DNA of 32,970 bases. Origin: CAZNEZ01 sp964572475 (GTDB taxonomy: Bacteria; Bacillota; Clostridia; Lachnospirales; Lachnospiraceae). Below the pieces are notes generated by a model, which worked only from the letters and a program-made list of their open reading frames with translations, ran no database searches and was not told where the DNA came from. The stretch's first letter is position 1, and each line of letters opens with the position of its first letter. Location: positions 1-32,970 of the forward strand of contig CAZNEZ010000020.1 of the NCBI GenBank assembly GCA_964572475.1. Direction: 5' to 3'. Shown here in pieces: positions 1 to 7,859 of the stretch. The translations under genes and the position numbers were made by a program.

Positions 1-75
1 GCGCCATGCACCACCTCGATTCCGCTTCGCATTCTGCGAATGCTTTGCTTCATCTCGTTGGACGGCTGTCGCCGT
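1..75. repeat. GC-rich segment, possible dispersed repeat (edge)
   Basis: This stretch is visibly richer in G and C than the rest of the window and contains a small inverted repeat, GCATTC (29-34) and GAATGC (38-43). It is open on the minus strand in more than one frame but shows no recognisable protein. Similar words (GAATGCGAAGCATTC) recur in the perR terminator at 859-873. It could be a copy of an interspersed palindromic repeat or the end of a neighbouring unit; the window edge prevents a decision. Confidence 0.25.
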
Positions 76-80
76 ATAAT

Positions 81-143
81 TATAAAAAAGAAAAATCTGT
101 CTCTCGAGAATAAATTCTCGTCGACAGATTTCTCTTTTTTATA
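81..143 (-). terminator. Rho-independent terminator after rubrerythrin
   Basis: A 21-base arm at 81-101 pairs with 123-143 with one mismatch, and a nested inner hairpin (CGAGAA 105-110 with TTCTCG 115-120) fills the loop. Read on the minus strand the 3' arm ends in a T-rich run. It lies 18 bases after the rubrerythrin stop codon. The A-rich/T-rich outer arms make it usable from either side. Confidence 0.85.
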
Positions 144-160
144 ATTGCATGGCTTGTAGC

Positions 161-703
161 TTAACCAAAGTATCTATTAAGTAGACCTGCGAATGCTTTG
201 CCGTGTCTTGCTTCGTCTTTTGCCATCTCATGTACTGTGTCATGGATTGCATCAAGGTCAGCTGCTTTTGCACGTTTAGCAAGGTCAAACTTACCAGCTG
301 TAGCGCCATTTTCAGCATCTACTCTTAACTGAAGGTTCTTCTGTGTGCTGTTAGTAACAACTTCACCTAATAATTCAGCAAATTTAGCTGCATGCTCTGC
401 TTCTTCGTAAGCAGCTTTTTCATAGTACATACCAATTTCTGGATATCCTTCTCTATGAGCAACTCTAGCCATAGCAAGGTACATACCAACTTCTGTACAT
501 TCACCTGTGAAATTTGCCTGAAGGTCTTTTTTGATATCTTCGCTAACATCACTAGCGATTCCAACTACATGTTCTGCAGCCCAAACCATATCACCTGTCT
601 GCTCTTCAAACTTAGAAGCTGGTGCCTTACAGACTGGACACTGCTCTGGTGCTGAATCTCCCTCATGAACGTAACCACATACTTTACAAATAAATTTAGC
701 CAT
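161..703 (-). CDS. Reverse rubrerythrin (peroxide-scavenging non-heme iron protein)
   Basis: The 180-residue protein has the reversed rubrerythrin layout. An N-terminal rubredoxin domain comes first, with metal-binding pairs CKVC (6-9) and CPVC (22-25). A four-helix ferritin-like diiron domain follows, with ligand motifs around GECTEVGMY, YEEAEH and DEARHG. Known members of this family (characterised in Clostridium acetobutylicum) reduce H2O2 and O2 in the cytoplasm using NADH via rubredoxin electron carriers. The gene sits downstream of perR on the same strand but has its own promoter, and a near-perfect PerR-type operator overlaps the start region, so peroxide-induced expression is expected. 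A GGAG Shine-Dalgarno precedes the ATG. The family call is firm; the exact electron donor is inferred. Confidence 0.93.
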   Translation of the reverse strand: MAKFICKVCGYVHEGDSAPEQCPVCKAPASKFEEQTGDMVWAAEHVVGIASDVSEDIKKDLQANFTGECTEVGMYLAMARVAHREGYPEIGMYYEKAAYEEAEHAAKFAELLGEVVTNSTQKNLQLRVDAENGATAGKFDLAKRAKAADLDAIHDTVHEMAKDEARHGKAFAGLLNRYFG

Positions 704-745
704 AATATAAATCTCCTTTTCTTTGTTGTTATATTTAAATTAAAA

Positions 746-793
746 TAGTAATCATTACTGTTTTAATTTATCACTTAATTTTAATTCTGTCAA
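746..793 (-). promoter_or_regulatory. Rubrerythrin promoter with PerR-type operator
   Basis: On the minus strand a -35 TTGACA (788-793) is separated by 17 bases from a -10 TAAATT (765-770). Directly downstream, at 746-760, is TAGTAATCATTACTG, a 7-1-7 inverted repeat resembling the Bacillus PerR box. The dyad continues outward through A/T arms to about 736-770 with one mismatch. A repressor bound here would cover the transcription start. Confidence 0.75.
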
Positions 794-856
794 TACTATG
801 TTTCAAATTTTTATTTTAGACAATAGAAAATTGCGCAGCAGCGTAAAACATTTAAG

Positions 857-875
857 AAGAATGCGAAGCATTCTT
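857..875 (-). terminator. Hairpin terminator after perR
   Basis: An 8-bp perfect stem, AAGAATGC (857-864) with GCATTCTT (868-875), has a 3-base loop. It abuts the perR stop codon on the minus strand and is followed there by CTTAAATGTTTT. It is short, so it probably ends only part of the transcripts. Confidence 0.55.
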
Positions 876-1280
876 TCAAGTGCTTTCATCTACAATAGCT
901 TTTTGACAATTCTCGCAAAGACCATAAAAATAGGTGCTGCTTCCTTCTATCTTGCCGTTAAATCTTGTAGATGCAAGTGTGTTAATAAAGTCAATATTGT
1001 CCATATCAAGGTCTATTACTGAATGACATTCCCTACATATAAAATGATAATGTGGATAAGTGCTACCATCAAAATGATCTGAAACATCACCGCAGGAAAT
1101 CTTCAAAATATCACCACGTTCGGATAAAAGTGAAAGATTACGGTAAACAGTTCCAAGGCTTATATTCGGGTAAATCTGGCGAATATTCTCATACACGACA
1201 TCTGCTGTAGGATGATCAGTACGGGTAGCAAGAAACGTTAAAATTGATTCGCGTTGTTTACTATATTTTAGCGTTTTCAT
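876..1280 (-). CDS. perR: Fur-family peroxide-responsive repressor PerR
   Basis: The 134-residue protein has the Fur fold. An N-terminal winged-helix DNA-binding half includes TVYRNLSLLSERG. The C-terminal dimerisation half carries HYHFIC and two CxxC pairs, CREC (about 82-85) and CENC (about 121-124), which form the structural Cys4 zinc site. It is assigned to PerR rather than Fur or Zur because it lies next to a reverse rubrerythrin and because the same operator-like palindrome precedes both genes, which fits autoregulation and control of peroxide defence. In PerR proteins, metal-catalysed histidine oxidation releases the DNA. A strong AGGAGG lies just upstream of the ATG. Subfamily assignment rests on context. 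Confidence 0.88.
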   Translation of the reverse strand: MKTLKYSKQRESILTFLATRTDHPTADVVYENIRQIYPNISLGTVYRNLSLLSERGDILKISCGDVSDHFDGSTYPHYHFICRECHSVIDLDMDNIDFINTLASTRFNGKIEGSSTYFYGLCENCQKAIVDEST

Positions 1281-1312
1281 TTTGGCACCTCCTGTTCAAA
1301 TGAAAAGATAAC

Positions 1313-1356
1313 TAGTAATGATTACTGATATTAACACTTATATGAATAAAAGTCAA
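1313..1356 (-). promoter_or_regulatory. perR promoter with PerR-type operator
   Basis: On the minus strand -35 TTGACT (1351-1356) and -10 TAATAT (1328-1333) are 17 bases apart. The palindrome TAGTAATGATTACTG at 1313-1327 touches the -10, so bound repressor would occlude RNA polymerase. It matches the rubrerythrin operator except at the central base. Confidence 0.75.
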
Positions 1357-1476
1357 CCCTCATAATAAAAACAATGCAATTTAATATGAAAAAAAACAAT
1401 AAAACATGGTATTATAGTATTAATAAATTTTAAAAAGTTATGCACATTTATAAAACATATTTGAAAGGAAAAAATT

Positions 1477-2502
1477 ATGAAGCTAAAGTATAACGAAGAA
1501 CAGATAACAAAAACAATTGATGCAATATTTAATAAGACTATGGCGATGGATATGACTTGGGAATGGCCATGTGGAGTAGCATATTACGGAATTACAAGAG
1601 TGTATGAAGTTACTAAGAAGAAAGAGTATCTGGACGCTCTTGTTAAATGGGTAGATGAGTACATAGAACTTGGACTTCCAGAATGGAATGTTAATACTTG
1701 TGCTATGGGACACACAATGATTACATTATATGAAGCAACAGGCGATGAAAAGTATTGGAACATCGCTTTAAGCAAGATTGATTATTTAAGAAATAGAGCC
1801 CTTAGATTTGGTGATAATGTACTTCAACATACAGTTTCTTCAGCTAACGATTTTCCTGAACAGGCTTGGTGTGATACTCTTTTTATGGCAGCATACTTTA
1901 TGCTAAGAATGGGTATTAAGATGAATGATAAGGAATTGGTTGATGATGCACTTAATCAGTACTATTGGCATATTCAGTATCTGCAGGATAAGAGCACAGG
2001 ATATTTTTATCATGGATATAACAATATTAACAAAGACCATATGTCAGGCTTCTATTGGGGACGTGCAAATGGATGGGCTGCATACACTATGGCAATGGGT
2101 AAGCAGTACATAAATTATCTATATCCAATGTTTATGGAGATGGATTGTTCACTTAGAGATCAGTTGGCAGGACTCAAATTAGTTCAGAGTGAGAATGGTT
2201 TATGGCATACAATATTAGATGACAAAGACTCATATGAAGAAGTTTCAGCAAGCTGCGGAATAGCAGCAGCTATGATAATAAATGGTAATCCACTGCACAC
2301 TAAATATGTACAAAAAGCATTAGATGGTATATTGGATAACATATCAGATGATGGAAGAGTACTTAATGTTTCGGGTGGAACAGCGGTAATGATAGACAGA
2401 GAAGGCTATAGGAATGTTCCAAAGACTTGGATTCAAGGTTGGGGTCAAGGCCTTGCACTTGCATTTTTGGTAAATGTACTTAAAACTGAAAACGAAAAAT
2501 AG
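1477..2502 (+). CDS. GH105 unsaturated rhamnogalacturonyl hydrolase (YteR/RhiN-like)
   Basis: The 341-residue protein has no signal peptide and is probably cytoplasmic. It fits the (alpha/alpha)6-barrel GH105 family, with the landmarks EQAWCDTLFMAAYF (catalytic Asp about 133), GYFYHGY (His about 178) and FYWGRANGW. Family members hydrate the double bond of unsaturated galacturonyl-rhamnose made by rhamnogalacturonan lyases, releasing rhamnose and a keto-sugar. Only 15 bases separate it from the rhamnogalacturonan lyase gene downstream, so the two probably share a transcript: the lyase cuts outside the cell and this enzyme finishes the imported disaccharides. An AAAGGA Shine-Dalgarno precedes the ATG. 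No sugar transporter or regulator lies next to the pair. Confidence 0.88.
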   Translation: MKLKYNEEQITKTIDAIFNKTMAMDMTWEWPCGVAYYGITRVYEVTKKKEYLDALVKWVDEYIELGLPEWNVNTCAMGHTMITLYEATGDEKYWNIALSKIDYLRNRALRFGDNVLQHTVSSANDFPEQAWCDTLFMAAYFMLRMGIKMNDKELVDDALNQYYWHIQYLQDKSTGYFYHGYNNINKDHMSGFYWGRANGWAAYTMAMGKQYINYLYPMFMEMDCSLRDQLAGLKLVQSENGLWHTILDDKDSYEEVSASCGIAAAMIINGNPLHTKYVQKALDGILDNISDDGRVLNVSGGTAVMIDREGYRNVPKTWIQGWGQGLALAFLVNVLKTENEK

Positions 2503-2517
2503 ATTTTTAGGAGGAGC

Positions 2518-5500
2518 ATGGTGTTAAGAAAAGCTAAATATATTGGATTGGTAGTTGGTATTACAGGAAGTGTACTTTTGTCAGGGTGTTCTTGCAGCAA
2601 AGATTCTGATAATAGTAATAATACACAGGATAGGTATGAGGGGTTAAACTTTGATTTTGGAATAAATAAAGACATGACAGTAGATGGCTGGAATGCAGTA
2701 ACAGTTCTAAATAACCAGGGAGAGGGTTCAGAGGATACATATAGATATACCAGTGAAAGAGGATATGGATTTATTGGTGATGCCCAGATTAAGGGAAGAG
2801 AAGAAACATCATTGAGTACAGGAGGGGACCAAGATTCGGGAGATGCTGTGAAGTTAGCAGAAGAGGTTTATCAGGATTATGCATTAGCTGATGGAGCTGA
2901 GTTTGTAGTAGACCTTGAAAATGGCTGTTACACAGTTCAATTTGTGGTAGGTACTAGTGCAGTTGCGACAACTAGCATAACAGCAGAGGGAAAAACCTCT
3001 GATGAAATCGGTGAAAAAGGTACATATAGCATTGGAACGCTTACGAACATTGAAGTCACAGATGGACAGATGAATATAACATTTACGGGAAGTGGTATGT
3101 TAGGAGGTCTTATTAATGCGATAAGTATTGTTCAAGTAGGTACAGCCAGCAATCTGCAAGCCGAATATGATATTAGTAGCAATGATGTTAATCTTAGCTG
3201 GGAGGGCAGTGGAGATATAGCATATTATAATGTATACAGATACGATATAACAGGTGCAGAAACAGTATTTAAGAATATAGAAGCTACAAATTATAAGGAT
3301 AGTGAAGCGGAAGAATTTGAGACATATAGATATGCAGTTACAGCGGCAGTGGCTACGGGGGCTGAATCAGAAAAGACCGAAAGAGTTATGGTTTCTCTGA
3401 TAGACAGCACTGTAACAAAATGTGAAATTCCTGATAATCTTTTAGTAACTTCCCAGACAGCTGATAAAACAGTACTTAGTTGGGATAAAGTAGATGGTGC
3501 AAAGAAGTATGCTGTATATTGGGCAGAACATTCCGGTAATACTACGGATGGTGAACTTATAGAAGGTTATACTTTGGTTGAAAAGACGGATAAGACAGAA
3601 GTGACATTTGAAAAAGCAACGGCAGTAGCTCGTTACTACAAAGTATATGCAGTTAATGAGGGTGGATATTCTAAGAGTGCAGACATTAAGGCAGGAATTG
3701 GTACAGGATATACTGTTAATCTCGAGAAACTTAACAGAGGACTAGTAGCTGTTAAAACAGATGGTGGTGTGTATATAGGTTGGAGACTTTTGGCAGATGA
3801 ATACGCAGATGAAATGACATTTGAGGTATATAGAGATGGAAACAAGATTGCCAATAAAGCTTCAACAGACAGCACAAACTTAATTGACAAAGATGGAAAT
3901 GCTAATTCTACTTATATGGTAAAAGGCTATAAAAATGCTGAGCTTTCCAGTACTTCTCCAGAAGTAAAACCTATTGAACAGCAGTATTATGAGATTCCAT
4001 TACAAAAGCCAGATATGATTAAATTACCTGATAATTCATCATATACTTATAATGCCAATGATACTTCTGTTGGTGATATGAATGGAGATGGAATCTATGA
4101 GTACTATGTCAAATGGGAACCATCGAATTCACAGGATAATTCTAAGGCTGGTTACACAGGACCGGTTTACATAGATTGTTATTCTCTTGATGGAACATTA
4201 AATTTTAGAATTAATCTTGGAATAAATATAAGAGCAGGAGCACACTATACACAATTTCAGGTATTTGATTATGATGGAGATGGTAAATGCGAATTAATAT
4301 GCAAGACATCAGATGGAACTATCGATGGAACGGGTAAAGTGATAGGCGATGCAGCAGCAGATTATAGAAGTGAAAATGGTTACATATTAAAGGGTAATGA
4401 ATATCTTACTCTTTTCGATGGTGCTAATGGAAAAGCACTGGATACGATAAATTATAATCCAGAAAGAGGCAGTGTATCTTCATGGGGAGATGCATATGGC
4501 AATAGAGTTGATAGATTTTTGGCAGGTACAGCATATTTGGATGGAGAACATCCAAGTGCAATATTTGCAAGAGGATATTATACAAGGGCAGTTGTGGCGG
4601 CATATGATGTTGTGAATAATAAGCTTGTGGAAAGATGGGTTTGTGATTCAAATAATTCAGAAAATGCTGACTTAGCAGGACAGGGAGCACATTGTCTGAC
4701 AACTGCAGATGTGGACTCAGATGGAAGAGATGAAATTGTATATGGTTCTGCTACAATAGATGATAATGGCAGTGTAATGTACTCATTAAAGTCCGTAAAT
4801 GGAGCTAAAAATGGTGGACATGGTGATGCAGTTCATGTCGGAGATTTTAACCTTACAAATCCTGGGCTAGAGGTGTTTATGGTGCATGAGGAGTCACCAC
4901 TTGATGCAGGTATAGAGATGCATATAGGTTCAGTTGGAAGATATATTTATAGTGTTGCAACTACGTCAGATATAGGAAGAGGTGCCGCGGCAGATATAGA
5001 TTCTGATTATCTAGGCTGTGAATCTTGGGCAGCAGGTAATGTTATGTCGGCAGATGGAGAGGTAATATCAAACAGTTGTCCAGCAGCTAATTTTGTTATC
5101 TGGTGGGATGGTGATACTGGAAGGGAAATACTTGATCACAAATTCTCAGAATCATCAGGAATAGGAATTCCAATTATCTACAAGTGGAATACGACCACGA
5201 ATGTTTCAGACCAGATATTTAAAATGGACGGAACTAGTAGCAATAACTGGACTAAGGGTAATCCATGTCTTCAGGCAGATTTGTTTGGTGACTGGAGAGA
5301 AGAAGTGGTAGTAAGAACTACAAACAGTACATCACTTAGGATATATATCACAGTTGATGAAACTGATTTTAGAATGTATACGCTTATGCATGATGTACAA
5401 TATAGATGTGCAGTAGCATGGCAGAATACAGCATATAATCAGCCACCTCATACAAGTTTTTATATAGGATTTGACAGAGATTATATTGAAATACCTGAGA

Positions 5501-5520
5501 AGATAATAAAGTATAATTAA
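2518..5520 (+). CDS. PL11 rhamnogalacturonan lyase, surface lipoprotein
   Basis: This 1000-residue protein starts with a lipoprotein signal peptide (lipobox LLSGC, Cys 24), so it should be anchored on the outer face of the membrane. A beta-rich, malectin/CBM-like region (about 40-210) follows. Then come two fibronectin-III-like modules (about 213-295 and 305-395) and the catalytic PL11 beta-propeller (about 400-1000). That propeller opens with LEKLNRGLVAVK, GVYIGWRLL and FEVYRDG, and contains calcium-type loops such as DMNGDG and DYDGDGKCEL. PL11 enzymes cleave the Rha-GalA backbone of rhamnogalacturonan I by beta-elimination; Bacillus YesW and YesX are characterised relatives. An AGGAGG motif decides the ATG start. 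The family call is strong; endo or exo action cannot be told by eye. Confidence 0.9.
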   Translation: MVLRKAKYIGLVVGITGSVLLSGCSCSKDSDNSNNTQDRYEGLNFDFGINKDMTVDGWNAVTVLNNQGEGSEDTYRYTSERGYGFIGDAQIKGREETSLSTGGDQDSGDAVKLAEEVYQDYALADGAEFVVDLENGCYTVQFVVGTSAVATTSITAEGKTSDEIGEKGTYSIGTLTNIEVTDGQMNITFTGSGMLGGLINAISIVQVGTASNLQAEYDISSNDVNLSWEGSGDIAYYNVYRYDITGAETVFKNIEATNYKDSEAEEFETYRYAVTAAVATGAESEKTERVMVSLIDSTVTKCEIPDNLLVTSQTADKTVLSWDKVDGAKKYAVYWAEHSGNTTDGELIEGYTLVEKTDKTEVTFEKATAVARYYKVYAVNEGGYSKSADIKAGIGTGYTVNLEKLNRGLVAVKTDGGVYIGWRLLADEYADEMTFEVYRDGNKIANKASTDSTNLIDKDGNANSTYMVKGYKNAELSSTSPEVKPIEQQYYEIPLQKPDMIKLPDNSSYTYNANDTSVGDMNGDGIYEYYVKWEPSNSQDNSKAGYTGPVYIDCYSLDGTLNFRINLGINIRAGAHYTQFQVFDYDGDGKCELICKTSDGTIDGTGKVIGDAAADYRSENGYILKGNEYLTLFDGANGKALDTINYNPERGSVSSWGDAYGNRVDRFLAGTAYLDGEHPSAIFARGYYTRAVVAAYDVVNNKLVERWVCDSNNSENADLAGQGAHCLTTADVDSDGRDEIVYGSATIDDNGSVMYSLKSVNGAKNGGHGDAVHVGDFNLTNPGLEVFMVHEESPLDAGIEMHIGSVGRYIYSVATTSDIGRGAAADIDSDYLGCESWAAGNVMSADGEVISNSCPAANFVIWWDGDTGREILDHKFSESSGIGIPIIYKWNTTTNVSDQIFKMDGTSSNNWTKGNPCLQADLFGDWREEVVVRTTNSTSLRIYITVDETDFRMYTLMHDVQYRCAVAWQNTAYNQPPHTSFYIGFDRDYIEIPEKIIKYN

Positions 5521-5591
5521 TAGATTAGTATGAAATATAAAATTGATATAAAAGATAGAAAAATTGTGATGATTTTAGTAAAAAATGGAGA

Positions 5592-5615
5592 GTGTGAAAG
5601 ATTTATCTTTTACAC
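5592..5615 (+). promoter_or_regulatory. Hairpin in the glpK leader
   Basis: GTGTGAAAGAT (5592-5602) pairs with ATCTTTTACAC (5605-5615), an 11-bp arm with one G-T pair; the tight centre means the real loop is larger. No T-run follows. It lies in the 169-base gap between the PL11 stop and glpK, so it could be a weak terminator for the pectin genes or a leader structure for glpK. Confidence 0.35.
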
Positions 5616-5689
5616 GCAGAGTTGTGTATGTGCGTTGCTTGACACAAAGTCTGATATGCGTAAAAGGCAGCGCAGAAATGGTGATTATT

Positions 5690-7183
5690 ATGAAAAAATA
5701 TATTATGGCGCTGGATCAAGGAACGACAAGTTCAAGGTGTATACTATTTAATCACGCTGGTGAAATTGTTAGTCAGGCACAGAGGGAATTTACACAGATT
5801 TATCCAATGGCCGGATGGGTAGAACATGATCCACATGAGATATGGTCATCGCAATTATCTGTAATTACAGAAGCATTAGGCAGGGTAGGTGCATTTGCGT
5901 CAGAAGTCGAAGCAATAGGCATTACGAATCAACGCGAGACAACTATAATGTGGGATAGGACAACGGGTGAACCTGTATATAATGCTATTGTATGGCAATG
6001 TAGAAGAACAGCTGGCATCATAGATGATATTGTAAAAAGAGGATATGATACTAATATTTGTGAGAAAACTGGCTTGATTCCTGATGCATATTTCTCCGCT
6101 TCAAAGGTAAAGTGGATACTTGATAATGTTGAGGGCATAAGAGAGAAAGCTAATCGTGGTGATATTATGTTTGGTACAGTAGATACATGGCTTATTTACA
6201 AATTGACCAGAGGTAAATCACATGTTACGGATTATACTAATGCTTCTAGAACTATGATGTTTGACATTCATAAGCTTGAATGGTCTAAAGAAATCCTTGA
6301 AATGTTTGATATTCCTACATCAATTTTACCAAAAGTTCAGCCATCAAGTAGTGCGTTTGGAATGGCAGATGGCTCACTTTTGGGAGCGGAAATACCTATA
6401 TGTGGTGTGGCAGGCGATCAACAGGCGGCTCTTTTTGGACAGTGCTGTTTTGATGCAGGAGAGGCCAAGAATACATATGGAACAGGCTGTTTCTTACTGA
6501 TGAATACTGGTGATAAGCCTATATCGTCAAAACATGGGTTACTGACAACTATTGCTGCAAGCACTCAAAGTACAGTGCAATATGCTCTGGAAGGCAGTGT
6601 ATTTGTTGCAGGGGCAGCGATTCAATGGCTCAGAGATGAACTAAAAATCATTGAATGCGCATCTGATACAGAAGCAATGGCTAATAGTGTTTCAGATAGT
6701 AATGGAGTATATGTAGTTCCCGCGTTTACAGGACTAGGAGCGCCATACTGGGATCAATATGCAAGAGGAGCAATGTTTGGTCTAACAAGAGGAACAAAGA
6801 GAGAGCATATTGTCAGAGCAACACTAGAATCACTGGCATACCAGACAAGAGATGTAATTAAGGCGATGGAATTAGATTCATCTATTATGCTAAGAACTCT
6901 TCAAGTAGATGGAGGTGCTTCTGCAAATGGATTCTTAATGCAGTTTCAGTCCGACATATTAAACTGTAAAGTATGCAGACCTAAAGTTATTGAAACTACG
7001 GCACTTGGTGCAGCCTATCTTGCAGGCTTATATTCGGGATACTGGACAGGAAAAGAAGAAATAAAGGAAAACAAGCAAAAGAATGATGTGTTTAAACCTG
7101 ATATGAACAAAAAAGAAATTGAAATAAGAATAGAGAATTGGTATAATGTAATAAAAGCAGTAAGACAAATAATAATAAAGTAG
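5690..7183 (+). CDS. glpK: Glycerol kinase
   Basis: The protein is 497 residues from the chosen ATG and is a FGGY-family sugar kinase. It opens with MALDQGTTSSR, typical of GlpK, and carries GWVEHDP, TNQRETT, GTGCFLLMNTG (ATP site) and DGGASANGFLMQ. It phosphorylates glycerol to sn-glycerol-3-phosphate in the cytoplasm using ATP. The frame is open upstream to 5585, but family alignment favours 5690; an in-frame ATG at 5678 has slightly better Shine-Dalgarno spacing and is the alternative. No glycerol facilitator (glpF) or glycerol-3-phosphate dehydrogenase is adjacent, so the gene stands alone between the pectin pair and the LytTR cluster. Confidence 0.95.
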   Translation: MKKYIMALDQGTTSSRCILFNHAGEIVSQAQREFTQIYPMAGWVEHDPHEIWSSQLSVITEALGRVGAFASEVEAIGITNQRETTIMWDRTTGEPVYNAIVWQCRRTAGIIDDIVKRGYDTNICEKTGLIPDAYFSASKVKWILDNVEGIREKANRGDIMFGTVDTWLIYKLTRGKSHVTDYTNASRTMMFDIHKLEWSKEILEMFDIPTSILPKVQPSSSAFGMADGSLLGAEIPICGVAGDQQAALFGQCCFDAGEAKNTYGTGCFLLMNTGDKPISSKHGLLTTIAASTQSTVQYALEGSVFVAGAAIQWLRDELKIIECASDTEAMANSVSDSNGVYVVPAFTGLGAPYWDQYARGAMFGLTRGTKREHIVRATLESLAYQTRDVIKAMELDSSIMLRTLQVDGGASANGFLMQFQSDILNCKVCRPKVIETTALGAAYLAGLYSGYWTGKEEIKENKQKNDVFKPDMNKKEIEIRIENWYNVIKAVRQIIIK

Positions 7184-7233
7184 GACAATAGGGTAGTAAA
7201 CCAAGTAATAAGAATGTAGTGAGAAAAGTACAA

Positions 7234-7262
7234 TTGACAAAGGCACTTGTAGGATGTAGATA
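7234..7262 (+). promoter_or_regulatory. Promoter of the LytTR regulator gene
   Basis: A consensus -35 TTGACA (7234-7239) is followed after 17 bases by TAGATA (7257-7262). The start codon at 7281 implies a leader of roughly a dozen bases, so the transcript would be almost leaderless, with only a weak TAGGG before the ATG. Confidence 0.6.
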
Positions 7263-7280
7263 TGAAAGGATGAATAGGGT

Positions 7281-7622
7281 ATGGGATTTAGAGTAATAAA
7301 AGATAAGATAGAACTAAAAAATCAAGATAATAGTAATGTGTTAATTAAGATAGAGGATATATGTTATATAGAGATACAGGGAAAACATTTGTGCTTTTAT
7401 ACTGATGCTTCAAAATATGTAATAGCCGGGAAAATGAGTGATATAGAAGATAAACTTAACCCGAATACATTTGTTAGAAGTCATTGCTCATATATGGTAA
7501 ATGTAGAGAAAATCATACAGTATGGGAAAGACTGGGTTGAGGTGAAACGAAAGAAGAATATTAAAATTCCAATTAGTCATTCAAGATATAGTGAATTAAA
7601 GAAAAAAATAGAGTATAGATAA
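7281..7622 (+). CDS. Stand-alone LytTR-domain DNA-binding regulator
   Basis: This 113-residue protein consists essentially of one LytTR domain. It has the beta-rich pattern IEDICYIEIQGKHLCFYT, then the hallmark FVRSHCSYMVNVEKI and the closing IPISHSRYSELKKKI. LytTR domains (AgrA, ComE, AlgR type) bind pairs of 9-bp direct repeats spaced so that the period is about 21-22 bp. No receiver domain and no partner histidine kinase are present, so it may respond constitutively, by autoregulation or through a protein partner. Exactly such a 21-bp tandem repeat begins 59 bases after its stop codon, in front of the secreted-protein gene, which makes that gene its likely target. The domain call is firm; the target is inferred. 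Confidence 0.85.
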   Translation: MGFRVIKDKIELKNQDNSNVLIKIEDICYIEIQGKHLCFYTDASKYVIAGKMSDIEDKLNPNTFVRSHCSYMVNVEKIIQYGKDWVEVKRKKNIKIPISHSRYSELKKKIEYR

Positions 7623-7680
7623 GTAGAAACGGTAAGCTTGGATTTTACAAATTAAACACAAATTGAACGATTATACATAC

Positions 7681-7724
7681 TTTAATACCAATTTTGACAT
7701 TTTTAATACTAATTTTGCCATTTT
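7681..7724 (+). promoter_or_regulatory. 21-bp tandem direct repeat, candidate LytTR binding site
   Basis: TTTAATACCAATTTTGACAT begins at 7681 and TTTAATACTAATTTTGCCAT begins at 7702, so the period is exactly 21 bp and only two bases in this core differ. This matches the geometry of LytTR-family sites (9-bp half-sites, 12-bp gap). A possible -10 TATAGT (7749-7754) without a clear -35 would put the repeat at roughly -80 to -37, a normal activator position, driving the secreted-protein gene at 7860. Confidence 0.6.
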
Positions 7725-7859
7725 ACTGATTTTTAGATTATTAAGTAGTATAGTTAATTGCATATTATTAGTGATCATAAGAACAGATATAGGAACGTGT
7801 AAATATCTATATCAGACAAAGCAGTACACCAATAATGGTGAGGAAGGTAAGGTAAAAAT

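Noticed and set aside
5530..5751. Plus-strand frame overlapping the glycerol kinase start
   Set aside because: It has no Shine-Dalgarno, and its last third lies out of frame within the well-conserved GlpK N-terminus; the rest is leader sequence.
7015..7246. Hydrophobic minus-strand frames opposite the end of glpK
   Set aside because: They are antisense to conserved GlpK codons; hydrophobic translations are expected opposite A-rich, Lys/Glu-coding DNA.
7681..7724. CRISPR-like or phage-type repeat
   Set aside because: There are only two units, directly abutting with no spacers, and no cas genes are nearby; the geometry fits a regulator binding site.
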